DNA from: Adlercreutzia caecimuris B7
Lineage (GTDB): Bacteria > Actinomycetota > Coriobacteriia > Coriobacteriales > Eggerthellaceae
Length of the DNA: 64,000 nucleotides
Reading direction: 5' to 3'
Assembly: GCF_000403355.2 (NCBI RefSeq)
Contig: NZ_KE159646.1
Coordinates: 2,431,960-2,495,959, forward strand
Shown: positions 8,244 to 16,370 of the stretch, one piece after another
Numbering within the stretch: the stretch's first letter is position 1
Layout: the number at the start of each line of letters is the position of its first letter
Made by a program: the position numbers and the translations under genes
Notes under the pieces: generated by a model
What the model saw: only the letters and a program-made list of their open reading frames with translations
Databases searched by the model: none
Told to the model about the DNA's origin: nothing

Positions 8244-9172
8244 AGCTGGCAACGAGCACCTGGGTGAAGATCGCGCTCATCGGGCTTCTGTGCCTGGGCG
8301 TGTGCGGATGGCTCGGCGGCTGCGGACGGGGTGTGTGGTTCGCGAGCTCGCCGCTGTGGCCCGGCGGCGTGCTGGGTTGTGCTGGTATCAACGCCGTAGA
8401 TGGCGCGCTGTCCGGCCTGGCCCAGCCTGGCAACTACGAAACCACCACCGAGGGAACCCGCTTCGAGGCGGATGCCTCCGAGGTGAGCGCCATCGAGGTG
8501 AATTGGCTGGCCGGCTCGGGACAGGTGCGGGTGGCGCCCGATAGCGAGACGGGCGGCAAGGTGATCGTGGAGGAGACGGTGCGCGGTGGCTCGTGCCCCG
8601 TGATGGTGTGCGAGGTTGAAGACGGTACCCTGTCCGTTTCCTACATGGAGGGCCATGGCGGCCTGTCCGGGTGCTCGCAGAGCTGGTTCGGCCAGAAGGA
8701 CCTGACGGTCACGGTGCCCGCGTCCCTTGGCGAGAAGCTGGAGCTGTTCGGCTTGGAGGCGGCTTCGGGCCGCTATACCGTGGAGAATCTCAACTGTGGT
8801 GAGCTGGAGCTGGGCGTGGCCTCGGGCGAGGTGGATATGACGGGGCTTGCGGCCAAGCGCGCGGAGCTCAGCGTGGCGAGCGGTCGGGTGCACGTCCAGG
8901 GTGCCATCACCGAGAACATCGGCCTCGACCAGGCATCGGGCGACGTGAGCCTCTCGCTGCCCGACGCAGCGCCTGCGGAGGTGACGGGCAGCATGGCTTC
9001 GGGCTCGTTGACGTTGGAGCTGCCCGCCGACACGCAGCTGGCGGCCGAGGTCGACAAGACGAGCGGCAACTTCAACAACGAGTTTGCGAACCAGGGAAAT
9101 GGCAACGGAAAGCCGTGCAGCCTCTCTTTCGCCATGATCAGCGGTGCCTTCACGGTGCGTCCCGCAGCTTAG
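8240..9172 (+). CDS. DUF4097-type envelope protein, possible lipoprotein
   Basis: The 310-residue protein starts with an export signal (WVKIALIGLLCLGVCGWL) ending in LGGCG, which could be a lipobox. The rest is rich in short beta strands of the DUF4097 type (ASGRYTVENLNCGELELGVA, SGEVDMTG, SGRVHVQG, SGDVSLSL, SGSLTLEL): repeating SG-x-V/L units about 20 residues apart that would build a beta-solenoid. DUF4097 proteins are often found next to small regulators with membrane domains, as here. The four-base overlap with the XRE gene links it to that regulator. No catalytic residues are apparent. A structural or sensory role outside the membrane is likely but unproved. Confidence 0.75.
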   Translation: MKLATSTWVKIALIGLLCLGVCGWLGGCGRGVWFASSPLWPGGVLGCAGINAVDGALSGLAQPGNYETTTEGTRFEADASEVSAIEVNWLAGSGQVRVAPDSETGGKVIVEETVRGGSCPVMVCEVEDGTLSVSYMEGHGGLSGCSQSWFGQKDLTVTVPASLGEKLELFGLEAASGRYTVENLNCGELELGVASGEVDMTGLAAKRAELSVASGRVHVQGAITENIGLDQASGDVSLSLPDAAPAEVTGSMASGSLTLELPADTQLAAEVDKTSGNFNNEFANQGNGNGKPCSLSFAMISGAFTVRPAA

Positions 9173-9229
9173 GGGCGATGGGAGCGGCAATTCGCCTCGG
9201 CGCCAGGACGTACGGGCCCAGATTGCGAG

Positions 9230-9338
9230 GAAAATGACGGTTCTCGTAGTTTCGGCGAGAGAGGTACGGGCGTTTTCCCAGGTCGCTTCTTCGACTCGCG
9301 GCGCTTTCGGCGAAAAAGCTACGAGAAACGGCATTTTC
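9230..9338. repeat. 109-bp element with 20-bp inverted ends
   Basis: The left end GAAAATGACGGTTCTCGTAG (9230-9249) matches the reverse complement of 9319-9338 at 18 of 20 positions, and weaker pairing continues outward. The centre contains TTTTCCCAGGT (9273-9283). It lies between two convergent genes and encodes nothing. It looks like a small non-autonomous inverted-repeat element. Confidence 0.65.
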
Positions 9339-9367
9339 GTCGCATTTCAGCAAGCGCAAAAGGAAGC

Positions 9368-9383
9368 GCCCTCCGCGGAGGGC
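9368..9383. terminator. Bidirectional terminator between the DUF4097 gene and htrA
   Basis: GCCCTCCGCGGAGGGC is a perfect 16-bp palindrome flanked by AAGC and ACTT, placed between convergent genes. Confidence 0.6.
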
Positions 9384-9427
9384 ACTTCTGCGTTTCGGGC
9401 TTGGTTGGTGCGCGTTGGCTGTGCGGC

Positions 9428-10837
9428 TTAGCGCTGGCCGAAGAGGTCGTCCAGGTTCAGGCCGCGGCCGTCCTGGCCGTAGGGGTCGCCGTAACCGTAG
9501 CCGTTGCCGCCGTCCTGGCCGTAGCCGTAGCCGTCGCCCTGCTCGGGCATCGACTGCTCCAGCTGCTTCTTGGCCTCGGCCGCGGCCTTCTGGCTGGCGG
9601 CGTCATCGCCGAGGGTCACCTGGATCTCCTGCTCCTGGCCGTTGCGGTTCACGGTCAGCGTCACGGTGTCGCCCGGCTTCTCGCCGCGCACGGCCAGCAT
9701 AAGGTCGCTCGCGCCTTCCACCTTCTCGCCGTTGAGGGCCGTGATGATGTCGCCCTCGGCCAGGCCCGCGGCCTCGGCACCGGAGCCCTGGGCCACGCTG
9801 GCCACGTAGGCGCCGCTCTCGGCGGGCAGGTTGTAGCTGCCGGCCATCTGGTCGTTCACCGTGGACAGGCTCACGCCGAGCTGGGCGTGGGTCGGGGTCT
9901 CGCCGGCGATGATCTGGTTCGCGAGATTCACCGCATAATTTGCGGGAATGGCGAAGCCCACGCCGGAGTAGTTGCCGGAATAGGAGGTGATCAGCGTGTT
10001 GATGCCGATGAGCTTGCCGTCGGCGTCCACCATGGCGCCGCCGGAGTTGCCCGGGTTGATGGCCGCATCGGTTTGGATCATGTTCGGGTAGATGGTAGCC
10101 TCGCCCGATCCGCCGGCCTGGGCTGACTCGCTTGCGTCCATGATCTGGGAACGGCTCGTGGCCGACACGATGCCCGTGGCCACGGACTGCTCCAGGCCGA
10201 AGGGAGCGCCCAGGGTCATAACCCACTGGCCCACGGTAAGGTCGTCGGAATTGCCGATCTCCATGGGGGTGAGGCCCTTGGCGTCCTTGGCCTTCAGCAC
10301 GGCCACGTCGGAGGACGGGTCGGCGCCCACCAGCTCGGCGTCGTAGGTGTTGCCCTCGATGGTCACCTTGAAGGCCTGGCCGCCGTCTACCACGTGGTTG
10401 TTGGTGATGAGGTAGCCGTCCTGGGTCATGACGACGCCGGAACCGGTGCCCATGGCCTGGAGCTGGCCGCCCGCATCGGCGTAGGTTTCCACGAACACCA
10501 CCGACGGCAGGCACTTGGCCGCCACGGCCTCGGCGAGGGTCTCGCCATTCTGGGGCGTGAGGGCCGCCTGGCTCATGGGGGCGGGCTCGTTTGCGGCCTC
10601 GGCGGTGGCGGGGTTGATGACGGCGCCGTTGATGCCGAGGGCCAGCATGCAGGCCATGGCCGCACCGGCGAAGCCCGTGAGGAAGGTGCGGCTGCGCTTC
10701 GACTGGGCGCCGGGCACGGTCTCGGCCACCGACGCGGCCACCGAGCGGTCGATGTCGAAGGCGGCGCTGTCCGCGATGAGCTCGGCGGGGCGAGCGTGGT
10801 TGCCGCGAGGAGAGGGATTCGTGTTGAAGTTCGTCAT
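9428..10837 (-). CDS. HtrA/DegP-type serine protease with PDZ domain
   Basis: The 469-residue protein is a membrane-anchored trypsin-like protease that would degrade damaged proteins outside the membrane. A single membrane helix lies at about 52-73 (FLTGFAGAAMACMLALGING). The protease domain has the triad His148 (ITNNHVV), Asp177 (SSDVAVL) and Ser265 (NPGNSGGA). One PDZ domain follows (YVASVAQGSGAEAAGLAEGD). The tail is rich in Gly, Tyr, Asp and Gln, with GYGYG repeats, and ends DDLFGQR. The ATG at 10837 is chosen because AAAGGAG stands seven bases before it; the ORF extends further upstream without such a site. It stands alone on its strand, convergent with the DUF4097 gene. Confidence 0.9.
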   Translation of the reverse strand: MTNFNTNPSPRGNHARPAELIADSAAFDIDRSVAASVAETVPGAQSKRSRTFLTGFAGAAMACMLALGINGAVINPATAEAANEPAPMSQAALTPQNGETLAEAVAAKCLPSVVFVETYADAGGQLQAMGTGSGVVMTQDGYLITNNHVVDGGQAFKVTIEGNTYDAELVGADPSSDVAVLKAKDAKGLTPMEIGNSDDLTVGQWVMTLGAPFGLEQSVATGIVSATSRSQIMDASESAQAGGSGEATIYPNMIQTDAAINPGNSGGAMVDADGKLIGINTLITSYSGNYSGVGFAIPANYAVNLANQIIAGETPTHAQLGVSLSTVNDQMAGSYNLPAESGAYVASVAQGSGAEAAGLAEGDIITALNGEKVEGASDLMLAVRGEKPGDTVTLTVNRNGQEQEIQVTLGDDAASQKAAAEAKKQLEQSMPEQGDGYGYGQDGGNGYGYGDPYGQDGRGLNLDDLFGQR

Positions 10838-11155
10838 GATGGCTCCTTTTGGAAGGGGTCTGTCTTTTGCTGGAGCGCAGACTATCACGGCGAAACACGG
10901 ACGATCGGCTGCGGCAACCCCTCGTCATGCTCCCGACACGCAGATACACCAGCGGGAGTAGTCCGCACGGATGAGGGGGCTGCCCTTCCCCGGTGAGCAT
11001 GGATCACTGTTCCGAAAGAGGGACACCTGATAGAGCAAGGAGCCGGGACGCTCTTACCGGGTAAGAGCGTCCCGGTGCGCCCGATGGCGGTCGAGTGTGA
11101 TGTGGCCGCCACTTTTGCGTCGCTACCATCCTGGGGCGGCGGTGACGTCGGCAGC
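10838..11155. other. Intergenic region upstream of the HtrA gene
   Basis: This 318-base gap would contain the promoter of the protease gene and the 3' flank of the LuxR gene. The only clear structure is the 33-bp palindrome at 11043-11075. No gene is seen. Confidence 0.5.
11043..11075. repeat. 33-bp perfect palindrome, TTACC-G-GGTAA core
   Basis: CCGGGACGCTCTTACC (11043-11058), a single G, then its exact reverse complement (11060-11075). The core and flanking GGGAC are shared with the palindromes at 17257-17283 and 17313-17343, while the arm bases differ in a compensated way. Confidence 0.7.
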
Positions 11156-11533
11156 TCAGTACTTGTCCACGAGGTCGATGAGCTCCTGCTTGGAATGGAT
11201 GCAGGTTTTCTCGAAGATGCGGCGGGTGTGGGTGCGGATGGTGGATTCCGATACGAACAGCGCCTCGGCGATAACCTTGGCGGAGCGGCCGCGGGCCAGG
11301 TAGGGGAGCACTTCGGCTTCCCGGCGCGTCAGGCCGTAATCCTCGGCGATGAGGGCGAAGACGGCCTCATCGGGGGTATCGTCGACCGGGGGCTCCTTTT
11401 CGGCGCCTGCAGCGTCGGCCGTGGCATTTGCCATGGCAGCTTCGGCATTTGCCGAGGCGATTTCGGCGCCTTCGGCTGAGAAAGTGCCATCGGTGCCGTT
11501 CTCGCTCGCAGTCGGTTTGCTGCCGAGGTTCAC
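11156..11533 (-). CDS. LuxR-type DNA-binding protein (split regulator, output half)
   Basis: The 125-residue protein has a low-complexity Ala/Glu-rich N-terminus and a C-terminal LuxR/GerE helix-turn-helix: LTRREAEVLPYLARGRSAKV, then SESTIRTHTRRIFEKTCIHS. Related regulators in this window carry this domain fused behind about twelve membrane helices. Here the membrane half is a separate ORF just upstream, and the two overlap in GTGA, where GTG starts this gene and TGA ends the other. The gene is either a coupled second subunit or the product of a frameshift in the variable linker. It would control the divergent reductase operon at 12957. The GTG start has no strong ribosome binding site of its own, which fits coupling. 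Confidence 0.75.
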   Translation of the reverse strand: MNLGSKPTASENGTDGTFSAEGAEIASANAEAAMANATADAAGAEKEPPVDDTPDEAVFALIAEDYGLTRREAEVLPYLARGRSAKVIAEALFVSESTIRTHTRRIFEKTCIHSKQELIDLVDKY

Positions 11534-12801
11534 GCAACCGTAGACGATGGCGGGCCGGTCAAGGAGGGGGCAGGCTCTGCGTCGTCGTCATCCTCGGGAA
11601 CCTCGAAGGACGGGTGCTTGGCGCTGTGCCAGAGGAACCACAAGAGCATGACCAGGAGATACACCGCCGCAATGCAGACGCCCACGATGGCGCCGCTGGC
11701 TACCTCGGGTACGAGCATGACCAAATAACCGATGCCAATGCCGATGAGCCGCGCCAGAATGGAGAGGGCGCGCACGAGGCCGCCCACCACGAAGCCAGAT
11801 ACAGCGAAGTCGTAGGCTGTAGTCGCCACCATGTACCAGATGATGACGTCAAAGACGCCGTAGATGGCGCTCATGATGGCGTTCAGGATCACCGGATGCA
11901 CGGTCCAGAAGAAGGGAACGACGGCGAAGAGCACGATAGAGATGGGAATGAGCAGCTGGTAGGTCCAGGACAGGTTGATGTGACGTCGCGAGGCGATGAC
12001 GAAGATGAACAGGCCGAGGGCCGCGACCAAGTTCAGCACCAGGGGAAAGCCGTGGGCGTCGGTGGCTGAATCCACGCTGAGCACGGCGGTTTCCCACATG
12101 AACCCGAACAGGCAGGAAAATACGAGGGTGGCGATGATGAGCGGCACCAGGGACGTGAGGGCGGTCAGGTAGCGTCTGCCTTCTGCCTGGGGCTCGGGCT
12201 CGCAGGCGCTATCGGTGCGACAGCGTATAAGGCAGAGCAGCGAGATGACGGGCAGAGGCGCCATGAGTAGCACCGGTGGTATGGCGGCCAGCGATACTGC
12301 CAGGCTGATGCCGAGGAAGAGAACGGTAGTGAGCAGGAGCGCTGCGGGCGCGTAGAGCACGGTGCGCGAAGGATGCATGCGCCCGAGCACGTCGGCCCAG
12401 CTTCCCCAGAAGTAGCCGTAGCCCACCCCGGCAAGGGCCGAGCCGGCCACGAGGGCGGCCACGAGACCGCTGCCTTCGAAACGGGCGCCTGCTAAATGGA
12501 TGAGGGCGATACCGGCGATGATGGCGCCGCAGAATAGCCACGGGGAGAACTTCGCCAGGTTCTCCGGTGTGCGTTCCACGAGGGCCGAGATACTGAACAA
12601 AGTGGTCATGTTCGCGAGGAACGAGACAACTACCACCAAGGTGTTGAATTCCGGTGTGTCGGCGTTGCCGGTCAGCAAAATGGCGCTGCGGAAGGTGAGC
12701 ATGCTGCACGCCCAGAAGAAGGCAAGGCCGAGATAGCGCAGCCGCAGAGAACGCGGGGATGACACATCGCCCGTGCGGGAGAACTCAATCATCGTTGCCA
12801 T
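11530..12801 (-). CDS. Twelve-helix membrane protein (split LuxR regulator, sensor half)
   Basis: The 423-residue protein is almost entirely hydrophobic, with about twelve predicted helices. It resembles the N-terminal membrane part of the large LuxR regulators at 24440 and 32055, and ends in a short acidic tail (EVPEDDDDAEPAP). These membrane parts look like transporter (MFS-type) folds and probably sense a small molecule. Its stop codon overlaps the start of the LuxR-domain gene. Translation starts at ATG 12801 next to a purine-rich GGAGGGGGAGGG. The gene is divergent from the TorD/molybdoenzyme operon with 155 bases between start codons. The ligand is unknown. Confidence 0.75.
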   Translation of the reverse strand: MATMIEFSRTGDVSSPRSLRLRYLGLAFFWACSMLTFRSAILLTGNADTPEFNTLVVVVSFLANMTTLFSISALVERTPENLAKFSPWLFCGAIIAGIALIHLAGARFEGSGLVAALVAGSALAGVGYGYFWGSWADVLGRMHPSRTVLYAPAALLLTTVLFLGISLAVSLAAIPPVLLMAPLPVISLLCLIRCRTDSACEPEPQAEGRRYLTALTSLVPLIIATLVFSCLFGFMWETAVLSVDSATDAHGFPLVLNLVAALGLFIFVIASRRHINLSWTYQLLIPISIVLFAVVPFFWTVHPVILNAIMSAIYGVFDVIIWYMVATTAYDFAVSGFVVGGLVRALSILARLIGIGIGYLVMLVPEVASGAIVGVCIAAVYLLVMLLWFLWHSAKHPSFEVPEDDDDAEPAPSLTGPPSSTVA

Positions 12802-12850
12802 TGGCCCTCCCCCTCCTCATACCATGCTCTATCTGGGCATTTGCTGGCGT

Positions 12851-12902
12851 GTCATCTATTATGACCGACTTGCTTTCAGGTAAATCATCAGAAACTGATG
12901 AT
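12851..12902. promoter_or_regulatory. Two palindromes between the regulator and the reductase operon
   Basis: GTCAT-N5-ATGAC lies at 12851-12865 and ATCATCAG-AAA-CTGATGAT at 12884-12902. Both are perfect inverted repeats in the short divergent promoter region, so they are candidate operators for the LuxR-type regulator. Confidence 0.55.
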
Positions 12903-12956
12903 ATAGAGCGAGGCCGACGATTCTAGCATGGGTCGCCATCGAGAGGAGGTGCGATC

Positions 12957-13586
12957 ATGCAGAAGCGGGCAAATTACGTGAGGGCCTTAGGAGCGTTGTT
13001 CGCGCTCTGGGGTGCCGATTATCCCGCGGCCTATGAAGGAGCTCAAGCGGCGGCGGTCGATGGCCTTGCCGCTCCCGCACCCCCCTCGGCGGCAGTGCGT
13101 CGCCGTCTTGAGGACGAGGTGCTCACCTTGGGGGCCCTGGCCGCAACCCTTCCCGTGGAATCTCTCTATAAGCCGTGGGCCTCTATGTCGGGAGGTGACG
13201 GGGACGGCCCGGCGCAGTTCGGTGCCGCGCGGAATCTGCTGCTCGGAGATAGCGCCCAGCATATGCGCGCGCTCTACGATGGGCTGGAGTTGGAGGTTCC
13301 TCCCGCCTACGAGGCCATGCCCGACCATGTGGCCCTGCTGACCGAAGTAGCGTGCCTGTACGCAGAGGCGGGCAATGGCGAAGCGGTGCGCGCTCTGCTG
13401 GCCGACCACCTCGATTGGCTCGGCGCTTACGAGGACGCCCTGGCAACCCGACTTGCGACCCTCGGGGCGCGCCCGTTGCCCGTGGCACAGCACCACGATG
13501 AGCTGACGGCTGCCCTGGCCCACGGCCGCGAACTGACGGGGGCCCTGACCCGGGCGATTCACAATCTTTCCCAGAGCCTTCGGTAA
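12957..13586 (+). CDS. TorD-family chaperone for the downstream molybdoenzyme
   Basis: The 209-residue, mostly helical protein fits the TorD/DmsD family. It has the mid-protein segment with a Leu/Pro-rich loop (LELEVPPAYEAMPDHVALLTE) and a later DHLDWLGAYEDAL segment, matching family positions where a His and Trp-Leu occur. Such chaperones bind the Tat signal of a molybdoenzyme and hold it until the cofactor is inserted. The gene is first in the operon, 37 bases before the molybdoenzyme gene, whose Tat signal it would recognise. GAGGAGGT stands nine bases before the ATG. Confidence 0.75.
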   Translation: MQKRANYVRALGALFALWGADYPAAYEGAQAAAVDGLAAPAPPSAAVRRRLEDEVLTLGALAATLPVESLYKPWASMSGGDGDGPAQFGAARNLLLGDSAQHMRALYDGLELEVPPAYEAMPDHVALLTEVACLYAEAGNGEAVRALLADHLDWLGAYEDALATRLATLGARPLPVAQHHDELTAALAHGRELTGALTRAIHNLSQSLR

Positions 13587-13623
13587 AACGCCGAAGGGCT
13601 TCAGAGACAAGGAGAACGCAGAC

Positions 13624-15828
13624 ATGCAAGAGAAGGAGGCTTTAATGCGCTGCAATCCCACCAGGCGGACCTTTCTGAAGGGCACCGCCGCCACCGCCGC
13701 GCTGGCTGCCGTGGGCACCTGCTCGGTGGCCACGTGGCAGGCCGAGCGGGCCGAGGCTGCCGGGGCGAAGACCCAGGGGGCGTCGCTGTGCAACGGCTGC
13801 TCAAGCAAGTGCGGTCTGGTCGCCACTACCCTCGATGGGCGCCTGTGGACCGTGGAGGGCATGGAAGAGCATCCCTATTCCAAGGGAACGCTGTGCGGTC
13901 GCGGTCACGGTACGGCCCAGTGGGCCTATTCCGATGGTCGCCTGACCCAGCCCATGAAGCGGGCCGAAGACGGCAGCTTTGCCCCCATCAGCTGGGACGA
14001 TGCCTTTGCCGAGATCGGGGCCAAGGTGCAGGAGATCCTGGCCGAGGCGGGACCTGAGGCCCTGGCCATCGTTCAGGATCCCCGTCCCTCGGGCAAGTAC
14101 TACAGCAAGCGCTTCATGAATGCGCTCGGTTCGGCCAATGTGTACACCCACGCCGCTGCCTGCAACCTGTCTAAGGAAAGTGGCATCCAGGAGGCCACGG
14201 GCGCATCGAACTATTCCGTGGATTTCCCGAACACCAAGATGGTGGTCTTCATTGGTCGCAGCTACGGCGATGGTATCCGCCCCTCGTCGGTGAAGAGCCT
14301 GGCCGGGGCTGCCGACAAGGGCGCTCGCGTGGTCATCGTGGATCCGCGCCTGAACAACACCGGCATCTTCGCCACCGATTGGGTGCCCATCAAGCCTGGC
14401 ACCGACATCGCCCTTCTGCTGGGCATTGCCAACGTGCTGGTGACGAACGATTTGTATGACCACGAGTTCATCGAGCAGTTCACTGTGGGCTTCCCGGAGT
14501 TCGCGGCCCAGGTGGCCGAGTACACGCCGGCATGGGCCGAGGGCATTTGCGACGTGCCGGCCGACACCATTGTGGAGCTGGCCGAGGCCCTGGCTGCCGC
14601 AGCGCCCGCCTGCGCCATCGAGCCCTCCTGGCGCGCGGCTTTCGGGTGCGCCTACCAGAACTCCTTCGAGACGGCCCGCGCGGTATGCGCCGTGAATGCG
14701 CTTCTGGGCTGCTGGGGCCAGAAGGGCGGTGCGCTTATCACCTCCTCGCCCAAGGCCGGCGACGTGGACCCGGTGAAGTTCCCCAAGGTACCCGAGCCTG
14801 CGGTCAAGCGCGTGGGCGACGCCGAGTTCCCCCTGGCGCTGTCCGGCACCGGCACCAACCTGGCCGTGCTGAACGGCTGCAACGACGGCACCGTGCAGGG
14901 CGTGTTCTTCTACAACTCCAATGCGGTACAGGGCTATGCCCAGCCGGCGAAGTGGCGCGAGGCTCTGGCCAAGGCCAAGCTGGTGGTGACTATCGACGTG
15001 CAGATGAGCGAGACGGCCCTCGTCTCCGATTACGTACTGCCCGAGTGCACCGTGCTCGAGCGTATGGAACTGCCCGAGTTCATCGGCGGCAAGAAGCACT
15101 ATGTGGCGCTGCGCACGCCGGTGATCGATCGCGTGCACCCCGAGACCAAGCCCTGCGACGAGATCTTCGTCGGTCTGGCCGAGGCCTGCGGCGTGGGGCA
15201 GTACTTCCCCTTCACCATAGAGGAGCTGGCCGATGCTCAGTTGGCCACGGTGGGCACCTCCCTTGATGCGGTGCGCGAGGCCGGCATCGTGGAGTTGGCC
15301 GACCCGGGCTTCGAGTTCGGCACGCCCACGTTCAAAACTCCCACGGAGAAGTTCCAGTTCACCTCGGCGAAGGTGGCCGAAGCGGGCTTGAACCCGGTTA
15401 TCGGCTATGTGCCGCGGCTGGTGGAGCCGGCGGCGGGGGAGTTCTCCCTTATCGGTGGCAAGCAGGGCATCCACTCCCACACCATGACGCTGAACCTGGA
15501 GGCCCTGAACGCCATTTCCCGCGAGTACCAGCTCGAGCGTTTGTGGATGGCCGCCTCCGATGCCGCTGAGCTGGGCATTGCCGATGGCGACACGGTGGAG
15601 CTGTCCTCGAGCGAGGCTTCGGGTCGTGTGGCCGTGAAAGTGACCGAGCGCTTGAAGCCCGGCGTGCTGTTCTTGCCCACGCACTACGGCAGCACGTCGC
15701 CCTATCTCACCCGCGCCCAGGGCTTCGGCCTGAACATGATGGACTTCATCCCGCTGCATCTCGAGCCCGCCGTGGGCTCCACCATGAGCCAGGAAGTGGC
15801 GGTTACGGTTAGGAAGGTGGAAGACTGA
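13624..15828 (+). CDS. Tat-exported molybdopterin oxidoreductase, catalytic subunit
   Basis: This member of the DMSO reductase superfamily is the catalytic subunit of a three-part respiratory complex. The Tat signal RRTFLKG is followed by a hydrophobic stretch. A [4Fe-4S] site CNGCSSKC is completed by GTLCGRG. Counting from ATG 13645, the cysteines are 49, 52, 56 and 84, and Cys173 (AAACNLSKE) is at the place of the molybdenum ligand in polysulfide/thiosulfate reductases. Both ATG 13624 and ATG 13645 are possible starts; GAAGGAGG before 13645 is the stronger site. With the ferredoxin and NrfD subunits behind it the layout is PsrABC/PhsABC-like. The acceptor could be polysulfide, thiosulfate or another compound. 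The stop codon overlaps the next start. Confidence 0.85.
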   Translation: MQEKEALMRCNPTRRTFLKGTAATAALAAVGTCSVATWQAERAEAAGAKTQGASLCNGCSSKCGLVATTLDGRLWTVEGMEEHPYSKGTLCGRGHGTAQWAYSDGRLTQPMKRAEDGSFAPISWDDAFAEIGAKVQEILAEAGPEALAIVQDPRPSGKYYSKRFMNALGSANVYTHAAACNLSKESGIQEATGASNYSVDFPNTKMVVFIGRSYGDGIRPSSVKSLAGAADKGARVVIVDPRLNNTGIFATDWVPIKPGTDIALLLGIANVLVTNDLYDHEFIEQFTVGFPEFAAQVAEYTPAWAEGICDVPADTIVELAEALAAAAPACAIEPSWRAAFGCAYQNSFETARAVCAVNALLGCWGQKGGALITSSPKAGDVDPVKFPKVPEPAVKRVGDAEFPLALSGTGTNLAVLNGCNDGTVQGVFFYNSNAVQGYAQPAKWREALAKAKLVVTIDVQMSETALVSDYVLPECTVLERMELPEFIGGKKHYVALRTPVIDRVHPETKPCDEIFVGLAEACGVGQYFPFTIEELADAQLATVGTSLDAVREAGIVELADPGFEFGTPTFKTPTEKFQFTSAKVAEAGLNPVIGYVPRLVEPAAGEFSLIGGKQGIHSHTMTLNLEALNAISREYQLERLWMAASDAAELGIADGDTVELSSSEASGRVAVKVTERLKPGVLFLPTHYGSTSPYLTRAQGFGLNMMDFIPLHLEPAVGSTMSQEVAVTVRKVED

Positions 15829-16364
15829 TGACCCGCTATGGCATGCTCATCAATACGAAGAAGTGCGTCGGCTGCTATGCCTGCCGCATCGCCTGCCAGA
15901 TGGTGAACGGCCTCGATCACGAGGAGGCGTTCATCAAGTTCGACGAGGTGGAGCAAGGCGCGTATCCCAATGTGTACGCGGAAGTGGTGCCGGTGCAGTG
16001 CATGCACTGTGAGGACGCCCCCTGCGAGGCCGTGTGCCCCACCCACGCTACCTACACCACCGATTCCGGCGTGGTGCTGGTGGACGAGGGCAAGTGCATC
16101 GGCTGCAAGTACTGCATGGCCGCCTGCCCCTACGGCGTGCGCGTGCAGATCGAAAAGACCGGCGTGATCGAGAAGTGCCGCTTCTGTTGGTACGAGGGCC
16201 AGCCGGGCAACCCGCCGCGCTGTGTGAACACCTGCGTCTCCGGTGCCCGCATCTTCGGTGACCTGGACGATCCCGAAAGCGAGATCTGCCAGGAGATCGC
16301 CCGCACGAACGCTCAGCCTCTGGCGAGCGACTTGACCGCCGCGAAAATCTACTACGTGAGGTGA
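15828..16364 (+). CDS. Four-cluster [4Fe-4S] ferredoxin subunit (PsrB/DmsB-like)
   Basis: The 178-residue protein carries four cysteine groups: CVGCYACRIAC, CMHCEDAPCEAVC, CIGCKYCMAAC, and CRFCW with CVNTC. This is the pattern of electron-transfer subunits that hold four [4Fe-4S] clusters between a membrane quinol oxidase and the molybdoenzyme. It has no signal of its own and would be exported with the Tat-bearing partner. Its start overlaps the stop of the catalytic gene in TGATG, so translation is coupled. The NrfD-type membrane gene follows after six bases. Confidence 0.9.
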   Translation: MTRYGMLINTKKCVGCYACRIACQMVNGLDHEEAFIKFDEVEQGAYPNVYAEVVPVQCMHCEDAPCEAVCPTHATYTTDSGVVLVDEGKCIGCKYCMAACPYGVRVQIEKTGVIEKCRFCWYEGQPGNPPRCVNTCVSGARIFGDLDDPESEICQEIARTNAQPLASDLTAAKIYYVR

Positions 16365-16370
16365 TGACCA

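Noticed and set aside
13801-15759. Antisense ORF of 652 residues across the molybdoenzyme gene
   Set aside because: Shadow of a gene with clear motifs on the plus strand. The same holds for the long ones opposite 19057-20199, 26193-28208 and 47687-50899.
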